DNA of 64,000 bases from Bacteroidales bacterium (GTDB taxonomy: Bacteria; Bacteroidota; Bacteroidia; Bacteroidales; Lentimicrobiaceae), in contig JADJEQ010000012.1 in assembly GCA_016709025.1 (NCBI GenBank), positions 1 through 64,000 on the forward strand, read 5' to 3'. Position 1 is the stretch's first letter. The number at the start of each line of letters is the position of its first letter. A program made the position numbers and the translations under genes. Shown here in pieces: positions 8,450 through 17,181 of this stretch. A model generated the notes under the pieces. The model saw only the letters and a list, made by a program, of their open reading frames with translations, made no database searches and was not told the origin of the DNA.

Positions 8450-8914
8450 TCAGTTAACTACAATCTGTGTAGTTGAATTACCATGGCAACTGCTACATGC
8501 ACCCGATGTTACCGGACTATTCATGTATTCAACATTGCCACCCGTTCCGGCAACAGCAACATAGAGCCCCCCTGCGAAGTCAATACCCGAAGTGGTGTAG
8601 AAATTTCCACGTGCATCACCATTAATGGTAGCTTTCAGTGTACCGCCGCCATTTGGTGCGGTGTAGAGTCTGACAACAGCATTGGAGTATCCTGACTGTT
8701 GACCATTGAATACAGAGCCAGCCAGGGTAAACCGGCCTTCACCATCCCCACCCGATTTGTGACAATTCATGCAGTTTTCGCCTGTGTTGTGGCTTTCTGT
8801 GCCACCGGTATTACTTGAAAAAGATTCATCAGACTCATTCTCTTTTGAGCAGGATGTAGCAGCAATTAGTACAGTGGCAAACAATAATGTGGCAAGCATT
8901 TGCAGGTTTTTCAT
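8450..8914 (-). CDS. Small diheme c-type cytochrome lipoprotein
   Basis: 154 residues. The N-terminal signal ends in a lipobox (IAATSC, Cys22), so the mature protein should be a lipoprotein. Two CxxCH heme-attachment motifs are visible: CMNCH at 48-52 and CSSCH at 140-144, at the two ends of the mature protein. The ~85 residues between them are a beta-rich domain (FTLAGSVFNGQQSGYSNAVV ... GDARGNFYTT) like a carboxypeptidase-regulatory fold. The heme motifs imply electron transfer outside the inner membrane and dependence on cytochrome c maturation. No redox partner is encoded next to it. The low Cys count otherwise and the CxxCH spacing make a chance match unlikely. Confidence 0.75.
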   Translation of the reverse strand: MKNLQMLATLLFATVLIAATSCSKENESDESFSSNTGGTESHNTGENCMNCHKSGGDGEGRFTLAGSVFNGQQSGYSNAVVRLYTAPNGGGTLKATINGDARGNFYTTSGIDFAGGLYVAVAGTGGNVEYMNSPVTSGACSSCHGNSTTQIVVN

Positions 8915-9001
8915 AATTGTAGTTAAAGAGTTTAATATCTAACGAATGATATATATAGATATTGTTATACAATGTACAATGGATAAATAGGGATTGCTGA
9001 A

Positions 9002-9224
9002 GAACTCCGTTAGGAGTTCCCCGTAAATAACCCCCGGTGAAGTGAAACGAAACCGGGGGTAAATGAATCGCTTTATAAACCAACCCTGTAGGGGTTGCCA
9101 ATTATAAATTGTTATCGGGGAACCCACTCCGGGGTTCTGTTGTATTTCCATTTCAACACCCCATTCCATTGGGGGTTTCCAATTCTCGGAATGTACCATA
9201 TTTACAGGAAATCCCTACGGGATT
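9002..9224. repeat. Ladder of six palindromic repeat units
   Basis: Hairpins at 9002-9019 (GAACTCC-GTTA-GGAGTTC), 9030-9060 (ACCCCCGGT-N13-ACCGGGGGT), 9081-9097 (CAACCC-TGTA-GGGTTG type), 9120-9137 (GAACCC ... GGGTTC), 9158-9176 (ACCCC ... GGGGT) and 9210-9224 (AATCCC-TAC-GGGATT). Centres lie 35-50 nt apart. Stems differ in sequence but most share the AACCC/AATCC to GGGTT/GGATT pattern, as in REP-like units common in Bacteroidota intergenic DNA. Confidence 0.65.
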
Positions 9225-9330
9225 CTATTTTATCAACTTTATGAAGGTGCAGGGAAAAGTGATAAAGTTTCACAAATACCTTGCCCAATGAATTTGAATT
9301 TTCATTGTATGATGCTGATAATGTACTTAT

Positions 9331-9354
9331 TGTCGGTTTTTCAGCAGGTCCTAA
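9331..9354. repeat. Solo copy of the MITE-like element end
   Basis: TTTTTCAGCAGGTCCTAA matches the right end of the 1514-1779 element (TTTTCAGCAGGCCCTAA) with one substitution, and the bases before it (GTCGG) also match. No opposite end is found nearby, so this is a remnant. Confidence 0.5.
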
Positions 9355-9547
9355 ACAAGCGCATAGCAATCAAATCGGAATCGCCGTAAATGATTGAAGG
9401 GTTGTCAGCGTGTGCCGGATCGGGTTGGAGCAAACAGTGACTACGATCCTTGAAATTTAAACCTGAAATTAAAAATTACAGAACACAAAGTTTCTTTGTG
9501 AGAATGGAAATGATTCTGATGAATTTAATGAACTGGTATAGAATGCG

Positions 9548-10180
9548 TTACTTTTTTTCGGCCGTTAGGTAAACCAATGGAATTTTTCCCTGAATGACTT
9601 CGACCCTGAGCATTTTAAATCCACTACTTTCAACAAAATATTTAAAACTTTCCGTACTCCATTTATTCCGGATTTTAATGCCGGACAAACTCATTAAAAA
9701 GGAAATAGTCCGGCTTATAATGTTTTCGCCATGACAGAAAGTTGGTAGTATTGCCTTACCATTTGGCTTTAATACACGGTTGATTTCAAATAGTGCTCTG
9801 TTGGGATCAGATAATAAATGTAGTACATTGGATGCCAATACTACGTCAAAAGTTTTTTCACGAAAGGGCAGATCGGAGATATCGCCAATCCTGAAATCTA
9901 TATTCATGATATTCTTTTCTGCCTGTTTTACCTGGGCGATCCTGATCATTTCGGGCGCAATATCGATTGCATCAATGTGTTTCGCCTGCCTGCAAATTTC
10001 AAAAGTTAAAATTCCTGTTCCGGTAGCAACTTCAAGGACGTTATCAGCCGGGGTAACATCTTCTTTCAGGTCTTTAAACAAAACCTGGTAGGTGTTGCCA
10101 AGCGTATACTTTATAAAATTATCGTACCTGCCTGAAAATGAATTCCAGTAACTGATTTCTTTTTCAAATATTGTTTTCAT
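9548..10180 (-). CDS. Class I SAM-dependent methyltransferase (UbiE-like fold)
   Basis: 210 residues. The SAM-binding motif I reads VLEVATGTGILTFEI (about residues 45-60), followed by the acidic motif II in HIDAIDIAPEMI, motif III in FDVVLASNVLHLL (~115-127) and a post-motif NRVLKPNGKAILPTF. These match the Methyltransf_11/UbiE class; the substrate cannot be told from sequence. It ends a minus-strand series that includes the broken [FeFe]-hydrogenase 70 nt upstream, but no functional link is evident. Confidence 0.8.
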   Translation of the reverse strand: MKTIFEKEISYWNSFSGRYDNFIKYTLGNTYQVLFKDLKEDVTPADNVLEVATGTGILTFEICRQAKHIDAIDIAPEMIRIAQVKQAEKNIMNIDFRIGDISDLPFREKTFDVVLASNVLHLLSDPNRALFEINRVLKPNGKAILPTFCHGENIISRTISFLMSLSGIKIRNKWSTESFKYFVESSGFKMLRVEVIQGKIPLVYLTAEKK

Positions 10181-10249
10181 TTACAATAGTATGTACTTTA
10201 ATAATTTTCAGCCCAGTTTTCCTGAATTAGAAATAATCATGGAATGAAC

Positions 10250-11684
10250 TTATTCTCCTGTTACGAGTAAATCAGATTTGTTATTAAAAGAGGTGTGCAG
10301 ATATTTTTTAGCTGTCTGACTTCCGGTATTGCCCAGAAAATTTTGATAAATAGTTTGGATTTCCTGGTTTTCATGACAGAAACGGGTCGATGCTTGAGTA
10401 TCGGCAATATTAAGTGCATTGATGCGATTGCGTAATTCACTGCAGTCGGCTGGTTGGCCTGCACCACCTACACAGCCGCCTTTGCAGGCCATCACTTCAA
10501 TAAAATCAAAATTGCAGCTGCCATTCATCACCTGCTCGAGAAGCATTCTGGCATTTCTCATCTCATAACATACAGCCACATTTAACGAGATTGATCCAAT
10601 AGTAACTTTAGCCTGCCTGAATCCTGAAAGTCCTTGCACCTCTTCAAGATTTAGCAGGCTGGGAGGAGGGTTTGATCCCGTTATATTAAAGTGGGCGGTT
10701 CGGAGAGCCGCCCTCATGACACCGCCTGTGTTTCCAAAGATAACACCTCCACCGGATGCAGTTCCCATAAATTGATCAAATTCTCCAACCTGATTTGTAA
10801 GTCTTATGTTACGATTTTTCAACAATTTGGCTAATTCATTGGTGGTAATAGTGAAATTTGTTCCATGCATACCATCCGTAACAAGTTCATCCCGTGTTAT
10901 CTCATATTTTTTTGCTGAGCAAGGGGTGATGGCTACATGAACTATATTTTGAGGATCAATTCCGTTTTTTTCAGCAAAATAGCTTTTACCAGTGCACCCT
11001 GCATAGCAATTGGACTTCTGGTGGTTGAAGATGACTTAAAAGAGATGGGTAATAAATCTCAACATACTTGACCCATGCCGGGCAGCAACTGGTAAACTGG
11101 GGTAAGTTGGAATTTTCAGTTATCCTGTTTTGCAATTCATAGGCCTCCTCCATTATTGTCAGATCAGCACTGAAATTGGTGTCCAGCACATAATCAAACC
11201 CAGCGGCCTTACAGGCTCCTACCAAGTTTTTTTCCATGAATGAACCTGAAGGAAGTCCAAAGTAGTCGCCAATCCCAACACGAACTGAAGGTGAAATTGA
11301 CGCTATGACAATTTTTGAAGGATCATCAATTGCTTCAAGTACATTCTGCCAGTAGTATTTTTCTTTTAGAGCTCCTTCTTCACATGCCAAGATACATGTT
11401 CCGCAATTTATACAAACATGCGTTGATGCATTGGCAGCGTATGTTCCAAATACCTCTTGCTTTTCAGCGCAAGCTTCGAGACAATCACCGCATTCTTCAC
11501 ATTTATTTTTCAGGAAAGCAATGGCTGGATTGCTTTCCTGAATGGGCATATATTCCAGCTCCTTATCTGATGTGGAACCCAGGATATCTTTGGTACAGGC
11601 GCATAGGAAATTTGTGCCTATCAGTAAGGACGCATTGTAAACTACCAGGTTCTCAAGGAATTTTCTTCTATTGACCTTTGTCAT
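10250..11684 (-). pseudogene. Tat-type [FeFe]-hydrogenase, interrupted by two frameshifts
   Basis: Two reading frames together make one [FeFe]-hydrogenase. The N-terminal part (11684 to about 11030) has a twin-arginine signal (VNRRKFLEN followed by a hydrophobic run and CAC), two 4Fe-4S motifs (CEECGDCLEAC, CINCGTCILAC) and H-cluster motif L1 (TSCCPAWVKYVE). The C-terminal part (from about 10984 down to 10250) has L2 as TPCSAKKYE and L3 as EVMACKGGCVGGAGQP. The ~45 nt between are in a third frame and read STTRSPIAMQGALVK, as expected for the family. So single bases appear missing near 11025-11030 and in the A-run near 10984-10987. All cluster ligands remain readable. This is either a decayed gene or two assembly errors. 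The L2 Met of classical enzymes is Thr here. Confidence 0.8.
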
Positions 11685-11738
11685 TTATAGCTGCGATTTT
11701 AAGTGGATATTTTGATTTCAATTTTTTTTAATGAGCTA

Positions 11739-12026
11739 TCAAAAATCAAACAGATCGGATAAAAACCCTCTCTTATGTTTGGGTGGATAATTCCCATGCC
11801 CATGTTCATCATGATGTTGCCGCTGATGTTTATCATAATGGTCCTGATCGTGGTTTTGGTGCCTGTTTTCAAATATATTGGAATGGTTATACCCGTTGGA
11901 ACGCTCAATTATCTTTTCGAGTTCACCCCTGTCAAGCCATACGCCCCTGCAATTTGGGCAATGGTCAATTTCTACTCCCTGGGTATTTGACAACATTAAA
12001 TTGTTGTTACATCTTGGACAAATCAT
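11739..12026 (-). CDS. Small TFIIB-type zinc-ribbon protein with His-rich tail
   Basis: 95 residues. The N-terminus MICPRCNNNLML ... DHCPNCRGVWLDRGELEKII matches the zf-TFIIB family: CPRC and CPNC bind one zinc, followed by the conserved GVWLDRGEL. Residues ~45-85 are unusually rich in His, Asp and Asn (about a dozen His), which could bind more metal, and the end is a short hydrophobic FLSDLFDF. Function of the family is unknown. It lies 18 nt downstream of the next minus-strand gene (12045-12362) and 54 nt upstream of the hydrogenase, so an operon is possible. Confidence 0.75.
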   Translation of the reverse strand: MICPRCNNNLMLSNTQGVEIDHCPNCRGVWLDRGELEKIIERSNGYNHSNIFENRHQNHDQDHYDKHQRQHHDEHGHGNYPPKHKRGFLSDLFDF

Positions 12027-12044
12027 GTTTTTGAGTTTTAGTAA

Positions 12045-12362
12045 TTATTTACCTGAACCATTCCATATTGTTTCCAGCAAGCCCTGAATACCATTTTCAT
12101 TTATGTACTGAAGAATGGTATTTAACAGCGGGAATAATAGTATTATAGCCGCTATTACCGCAAGTATTATTGCCAATACAACGAATATCAGCAGATACTT
12201 TAATTTGCGGTTTCTCAGTACTTTCTGAATCAGAAGATGTGTAGAGCCATAGTCCCGGTTGTAGGAACGGGGCGAATGTGAGTATTCGTCATGTTCATGG
12301 CGGTAAGATGAGTCATATTTGTGCCGCCTTTGATCCTGGTTGAATAAATCATTTAAGTTCAT
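12045..12362 (-). CDS. Small single-pass membrane protein, unknown
   Basis: 105 residues. The first ~45 are charged and rich in His, Tyr and Arg (HKYDSSYRHEHDEYSHSPR), followed by a basic patch (NRKLKY) and a long hydrophobic segment at about 57-80 (LLIFVVLAIILAVIAAIILLF), then a short amphipathic tail. A basic patch before the segment predicts a cytoplasmic N-terminus. It is 18 nt upstream of the zinc-ribbon gene, with which it shares a His-rich character. No family recognised. Confidence 0.55.
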   Translation of the reverse strand: MNLNDLFNQDQRRHKYDSSYRHEHDEYSHSPRSYNRDYGSTHLLIQKVLRNRKLKYLLIFVVLAIILAVIAAIILLFPLLNTILQYINENGIQGLLETIWNGSGK

Positions 12363-12423
12363 GTTAGAAGTTTTAGTAGTTTATAATTTTGAATTTTCCT
12401 TGCATTCGAAAAAAAATGCAGCA

Positions 12424-13026
12424 TCAGAATATCCCGATTTTCATTCCTATTGAGTAAGTAAAGCCTCTGAAATCTTTTTGGGATAAGCTCTCATAGGAAA
12501 AATTGCTGACAAACCTGTAGCCGGCTGCAAAATCAATTTTGATGTACTCCCAAACGTTAATCTCAATTGCTGCTCCGGGCTCCAGGTAAGCAAACCAGGC
12601 ATCACCATGTGTGTTGTATTCATATTCATATGAATCTTTCAGATCGAGCTCAGTATGTCCCATGCCAGTTTCAACCTGGAAATTCAGATGTACTGATTTT
12701 TCAGGGTAAATTGAGTATTCGCATTTAATTCCTGTAAAGAACTGATCCAGATATAATGTAGTGTCAGTTTCACCAACCGGCGTATTTTCATTCACTATAA
12801 ATCTGTAGTTTACACCAGTGGAAATTTTATTGTTGAACATTACGCCGGCCCCGATTCCGGGCAATACAGCAGCAGATCCGGCAATGTTGCCAAACTGGCA
12901 GAATGGGTTGATAAAATACCCGATATGTGGCTGTTTATTGCCTAAAATGGTTTTGGTCTCTTTTTCAGGTTGTGCAGTTACAGTTGCCAATATGACAAAA
13001 AGTATTATTGTTAATTCGATTTTCAT
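12424..13026 (-). CDS. Exported outer-membrane-type protein, unknown
   Basis: 200 residues with a signal peptide (MKIELTIILFVILATVTAQ). The remainder alternates strands and turns (GAGVMFNNKISTGVNYRFIV, IKIDFAAGYRFVSNF) and ends GMKIGIF with a C-terminal Phe, as in small eight-strand outer-membrane barrels. It precedes the small membrane-protein gene by 61 nt. No specific family recognised. Confidence 0.65.
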   Translation of the reverse strand: MKIELTIILFVILATVTAQPEKETKTILGNKQPHIGYFINPFCQFGNIAGSAAVLPGIGAGVMFNNKISTGVNYRFIVNENTPVGETDTTLYLDQFFTGIKCEYSIYPEKSVHLNFQVETGMGHTELDLKDSYEYEYNTHGDAWFAYLEPGAAIEINVWEYIKIDFAAGYRFVSNFSYESLSQKDFRGFTYSIGMKIGIF

Positions 13027-13183
13027 GATTTCCGAAGATTTTATAAATGGTTAAAAACCAAATAGTATTTGCCTGTTTCCCCCGGTAATTTGCTTGTATA
13101 CCGGGTCGCACAGCACCTTTATAAGGGTGTATCACAGCCCTATAGTTCATAGTTATTTTTAAAGTCTGTTGCTCGATACCAGC

Positions 13184-13198
13184 TAAGGCAGCGCCTTA
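13184..13198. repeat. Short GGCnnnGCC-core palindrome
   Basis: TAAGGC-AGC-GCCTTA, a perfect 6-bp stem with a 3-nt loop. It has the same layout as the palindromes around the RAYT transposase at 24.6 kb. Confidence 0.45.
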
Positions 13199-13259
13199 TT
13201 ATTTCACAACAATGAAAACAACAACGAAACAATGTAAAGCAAAAGAGAAGGGGAGTTTT

Positions 13260-13577
13260 CTATATTGATTTAGGTGGTTGCCAGACGGATGAAGATATTT
13301 TATCCGGAAAAATGACGAAAGATTTTGAAATCGATTTAGTGTATAAATTGGAAATCGAAAAATCAAACAGATCTGTTTTTAATGAGGAATCGTCATCGAT
13401 TGAATCAACGAGATGAAGGTGAGGGAGGGCCTCAGTTTCGTTCAGGTATTTTTGAGCAAAAATCTCAGAAAGCTCAGGAAAGACAAAATAAAAGACTTTT
13501 TCACCACTCCAGCCTACGAGTGTGGTTAATATCAGTAATATTCTGAAATAATTACAGATTACTTTTTTCATTTTCAA
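13260..13577 (-). CDS. Small hypothetical protein with N-terminal hydrophobic segment
   Basis: 105 residues: a hydrophobic stretch at about 12-23 (FRILLILTTLVGW), then a soluble part with HLHLVDSIDDD and two repeats of SIS/ISK. No known motif. The gene is separated by 50-230 nt from its neighbours. It could be an exported or membrane-anchored peptide; the coding status is moderately supported by a plausible start and size only. Confidence 0.4.
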   Translation of the reverse strand: MKMKKVICNYFRILLILTTLVGWSGEKVFYFVFPELSEIFAQKYLNETEALPHLHLVDSIDDDSSLKTDLFDFSISNLYTKSISKSFVIFPDKISSSVWQPPKSI

Positions 13578-13629
13578 GGTTAAATGTATAATTATGCGTT
13601 TTGAGCCGATATTTTCATTTGTTCATTGC

Positions 13630-14565
13630 TTATTGATTGAATGATGCCAACTCCTTAAAAACCGGCAGCCTTTTATTCTGATGATTTGTAAGATCAAGGA
13701 ATCCGGCATTTAAAAGCTTCATTTCCTGCTTAGCATTCAGGGCATGCATACAGATGACTGTTTTTGCCCATTTTGTATTATAAATGAATTTTAATAAAAA
13801 GGCTAATAAGCCTGTTGGACAGTATATGAAGAAATTGAATTTGGGGGGGTTAATCTTCCGGTTTGTCTGTTTTAGAAATCTGAAGGCTTCTTTAAGTGCA
13901 CCTGCAGTTTTCCTTAACACAACTTTGTTTTTTGAAACAGTATAATTATTGCCTCCGTCTGCATAAATGGCATTTGCCAAAGGACAAACCATAGCAAGAT
14001 GATTAATTAACCAGAGATCCATGTTTGAATTGATTTCAGTTGGAAATCCGGCAGATTGCAGTAACTCCTTCAATTTTGAGAGTCTCGCTGATTTTAAATG
14101 GTGAATTTCTCCGATCGTAGTTGGTTGTATTAAGCCGGAAACCACATGGCAATTCACCTTTCCATTCTTGATTTCTCCTCCTGCTCCCGGAAAACCAAGG
14201 ATTATCTTTTCCTTATCCAGGTACTTTGTATATTCCGATGATCCATCAGGATTGTTCACCATAAATACAATGTTTGAAGAGGAATTGCTTTTAAGGGCCG
14301 GATAAACAGATCCCAGGTTTTCTTTCCTTACGGTAACTAGTATAAAATCAAAAATTTCATTTTTTGGCAAATTGTCAATTAACCTGAATTGTTTAATTCC
14401 ATCCTCTGCATCTTTGTTAAGCCACTTTAAAGTTAGCCCGTTTTTCTGTAGTTCTGCCAGTCGTTTGCCTTTGGCCAGAAAGGTAATATCATTACCTGCT
14501 TTCGCCAGGAGCCCTCCATAAACTGAACCAATAACACCTGCGCCAATAATTAAGAATTTAGCCAT
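13630..14565 (-). CDS. Ketopantoate reductase family (PanE/ApbA) oxidoreductase
   Basis: 311 residues. The N-terminus MAKFLIIGAGVIGSVYGGLLAKAGNDITFLAKGKR has the GxGxxG Rossmann motif and the Arg/Lys patch for NADP seen in PanE. FDFILVTVRKENL is the second part of the fold. The C-terminal half carries the helical PanE domain, with a conserved Lys/Asn region less clear than in true PanE (LWLINHLAMVCPLANAI). In E. coli PanE makes pantoate for coenzyme A; many paralogues have other substrates. It is 12 nt downstream of the P-type ATPase gene and probably belongs to the MarR-controlled operon, which argues for a stress or detoxification role rather than biosynthesis. Confidence 0.75.
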   Translation of the reverse strand: MAKFLIIGAGVIGSVYGGLLAKAGNDITFLAKGKRLAELQKNGLTLKWLNKDAEDGIKQFRLIDNLPKNEIFDFILVTVRKENLGSVYPALKSNSSSNIVFMVNNPDGSSEYTKYLDKEKIILGFPGAGGEIKNGKVNCHVVSGLIQPTTIGEIHHLKSARLSKLKELLQSAGFPTEINSNMDLWLINHLAMVCPLANAIYADGGNNYTVSKNKVVLRKTAGALKEAFRFLKQTNRKINPPKFNFFIYCPTGLLAFLLKFIYNTKWAKTVICMHALNAKQEMKLLNAGFLDLTNHQNKRLPVFKELASFNQ

Positions 14566-14577
14566 ATTCTTCAGTGT

Positions 14578-17130
14578 TTAAATTACGGAGTTTCTGTTTT
14601 TCTTAACAAGCTTATAGATTTCGAACCAGGTGATGCTGAACAATCCTGCAAAAGCGCAAATCAGGATTTCGATAAACCGGATTTTTTCGAACTGAAAAAG
14701 ATCGAGCAGGAAGGGTACATTAAGAATCAGTAGGAGGAAAAAGATGGCTCCACCGACTACCCACTTGACTGCTTTATTTGGCGTTATCAGTATCCTGAAA
14801 ATATTGTTTGTCCATGAGCGGTTGGAGAGAATGACAGCGATATTTGATGCAATCAGGGTTACAAAAGTTAAGGTTCTGACAGCGTTTTCGGTGTATCCCA
14901 TTTTGATGCCGGTGAAATAAACCAGCAGACTGATCAGCAGGATGCCAATGCCCTGGGTGCAGCTCAGCAGTATTTTCTTTGCACCGAAGAAGGGTTCATC
15001 GATGTCTTTCGGGGGTCTTGACATTACATTTTTTTCCTCTTTTTCTGCTTCAAAAATGATGGAACAGGCCGGGTCGATGATCAGTTCCAGAAATACAATA
15101 TGCACCGGCCAGAGGATCAGGGGCAGGTCGGCAAACAGCACCGGAATCAAAGAAAGACCTGCTATCGGAACGTGAATGGCAAAAATATAGGCCAAGGCTT
15201 TCTGGAGGTTATCAAAGATTCTCCTACCCATTTTTATTGCCCCTACTATAGATGCGAAATTGTCATCCATCAGCACCAGCGAAGAGGCCTCCCTTGCTAC
15301 ATCGGTACCTTTTTCACCCATGGCAATGCCAATGTTGGAGGCTTTTAGTGCCGGAGCATCGTTCACACCATCGCCGGTCATGGCCACGATTTCTTTATTT
15401 CTTTTCAGGGCATTAACTATTTTGAGTTTTTGTTCCGGAACCACACGGGCGAAAATGTTCACATCCCTGATGCGTTCACATAACTTGTCCTCAGTCATCT
15501 CTTGTAATTCAGGACCTGTAATGCATAGCTCAGGGTTTCTGATGCCGATTCCTCGTCCGATGTTGGTGGCTGTTACTGGATAGTCGCCAGTGATCATGAT
15601 CACCCGGATGCCGGCTTTATAGCACTCAGCAACGGCGGCCGGCACATTTTCCCTTACCGGATCAGAAAGCCCGATAAGACCGACAAAATCAAAATCAAAA
15701 TCGTGCTGAATTTCAGGAAGATCACCGGGAGTCAGTTCTGCTCTCGCAACGCCCAGTACCCTCAGCCCTTCTGATGCCATTCCCGCGATGGCTTTTTCAT
15801 AAACTGCAACTGTTTGTTTATTCAGGTGACACAAATCAAAAATGGCTTCCGGGGCGCCCTTGGTGGCGATAACCTTTTCCTTAGAACCGGAATTTGAAAA
15901 AACCCTTGACATGGCAAGAAGATCCCCCGACAAAGGATACTCCTTTTCCATGACCCAGTCGGTATGGATGTGTTCAGTATCTTTCAGAAACTGATCTCCG
16001 GTATTGATGATGGCCCGCTCCATAGGATCAAAGGGATTGGCCTGACTCGATAGTATCCCGAATTCTATGATCTCATGGAATGGGTCGGGGAAAGTTCCGC
16101 CGGGAATCACCGTATGAGAATCGGTGCCATTGTAGAGACGGGTTACCGTCATTTTATTCTGCGTCAGAGTCCCGGTTTTATCGGTACAAAGAACGGTAGC
16201 AGAGCCAAGCGTTTCAACTGCGGCAGGTTTTCGTGTCAGTACATTCTTTTTCGACATTCGCCATGCTCCAACTGCCAGAAATATGGTTAAAACCACTGGA
16301 AATTCTTCCGGAAGCATTGCCATTGCAAGGGTTATACCTGCCAGAAACCCCTTCAAAAGATCACCCCTTGTAAGAATATAAATGGCAATTACCAATACGC
16401 ATAAAGTAATTCCAATGATGGCGAGGCGTTTTACCAGCGTACCCATTTCCAGTTTTAACCGGGTTGGCTCTTCTTTTACTGATTCGAGCGCTTTGCCGAT
16501 CTTGCCTATTTCTGTTTGCATGGCAGTGGCTGTTACTTTAACAATCCCATTGCCCTGCACAATCATAGATCCGGAGTAAACGACCGGGATATCGTCGCCA
16601 CCGGGAGTAAATGATTTATCACTTTCTTTCCATTCACGTTTTCTGACTGAAACCGATTCTCCGGTCAGGAGAGACTCATCGGCCAGCAAATTATTACTGC
16701 TCAGAACCAAGGCATCCGCGGGAACCCTGTCGCCTTCCTGTAAAACCACATAGTCACCGGTTACTACTTCTCTCCCGGGTATTCTGATTGTTTCACCATC
16801 ACGTATCACCAACGCCCTTGGACTGGCCAGGTCTTTGAGTGCATCCAGGGCTTTTTCTGTTTTTTTCTCCTGATAAAACTCTATGCCCATGACCACAAAT
16901 ACAAACCCGAGCAGCATGATGCCTTCCTGTATGTCACCGAGAAACAAATACAGGGTTCCACAGGCAACGAGTAAAAGAAACATGGGTTCCCTGACCACCC
17001 CAACTGCAATCTGAAATACATTTTTAGGTTTTGATGATGGCAGTTCATTGAAACCCTCTTTTGCCAGTTTTTCGGAAACCTCTTTTTGGGTAAGTCCTTT
17101 CATGGTATTATCAAATGATGTTGCAGGCAT
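14578..17130 (-). CDS. P2-type cation-transporting ATPase (calcium-ATPase-like)
   Basis: 850 residues. Actuator domain with LLTGES (154-159), first TM pairs at ~40-85, PEEFP in the fourth TM segment (274-278), phosphorylation motif CTDKTGTLTQNKM with Asp317, nucleotide-binding KGAPE, and the hinge GDGVNDAPAL. The C-terminal transmembrane part is present, so the protein looks complete. The domain order matches Ca2+/Mn2+-type P2 ATPases; the ion is not certain because PEEFP replaces the usual PEGLP. A palindrome identical in half-sites to the one before marR sits 19 nt upstream of the start, so the MarR protein probably controls it. The start used (MPATSF) has an alternative nine codons downstream. 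Confidence 0.88.
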   Translation of the reverse strand: MPATSFDNTMKGLTQKEVSEKLAKEGFNELPSSKPKNVFQIAVGVVREPMFLLLVACGTLYLFLGDIQEGIMLLGFVFVVMGIEFYQEKKTEKALDALKDLASPRALVIRDGETIRIPGREVVTGDYVVLQEGDRVPADALVLSSNNLLADESLLTGESVSVRKREWKESDKSFTPGGDDIPVVYSGSMIVQGNGIVKVTATAMQTEIGKIGKALESVKEEPTRLKLEMGTLVKRLAIIGITLCVLVIAIYILTRGDLLKGFLAGITLAMAMLPEEFPVVLTIFLAVGAWRMSKKNVLTRKPAAVETLGSATVLCTDKTGTLTQNKMTVTRLYNGTDSHTVIPGGTFPDPFHEIIEFGILSSQANPFDPMERAIINTGDQFLKDTEHIHTDWVMEKEYPLSGDLLAMSRVFSNSGSKEKVIATKGAPEAIFDLCHLNKQTVAVYEKAIAGMASEGLRVLGVARAELTPGDLPEIQHDFDFDFVGLIGLSDPVRENVPAAVAECYKAGIRVIMITGDYPVTATNIGRGIGIRNPELCITGPELQEMTEDKLCERIRDVNIFARVVPEQKLKIVNALKRNKEIVAMTGDGVNDAPALKASNIGIAMGEKGTDVAREASSLVLMDDNFASIVGAIKMGRRIFDNLQKALAYIFAIHVPIAGLSLIPVLFADLPLILWPVHIVFLELIIDPACSIIFEAEKEEKNVMSRPPKDIDEPFFGAKKILLSCTQGIGILLISLLVYFTGIKMGYTENAVRTLTFVTLIASNIAVILSNRSWTNNIFRILITPNKAVKWVVGGAIFFLLLILNVPFLLDLFQFEKIRFIEILICAFAGLFSITWFEIYKLVKKNRNSVI

Positions 17131-17148
17131 AGAATTGTTTATTAATTA

Positions 17149-17166
17149 AGTTAGCATATACTAACT
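17149..17166. promoter_or_regulatory. Predicted MarR operator upstream of the P-type ATPase gene
   Basis: AGTTAG-N6-CTAACT, the same half-sites and spacing as the site overlapping the marR start region (17607-17624). It lies between the marR stop and the ATPase start, so it could give the ATPase gene separate control. Confidence 0.6.
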
Positions 17167-17181
17167 AATTGGTTAAAAAAA

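Larger units (their letters stand above)
8915..9547. other. Intergenic region holding a ladder of short palindromes and a solo element end
   Basis: No convincing gene. Positions 9002-9224 hold six different short hairpins spaced about 40 nt apart. Positions 9331-9354 repeat the right end of the MITE-like element at 1514-1779. Nothing recognisable is seen in 9360-9547. Confidence 0.6.

Noticed and set aside
8939..9199. Minus-strand ORF of 86 codons across the hairpin ladder
   Set aside because: It is built from palindromic repeats, has no domain or start signal, and overlaps another such frame (8835-9101).
9002..9224. CRISPR array
   Set aside because: Repeat units differ in sequence, spacers are not of one length, and no cas genes are in the window.
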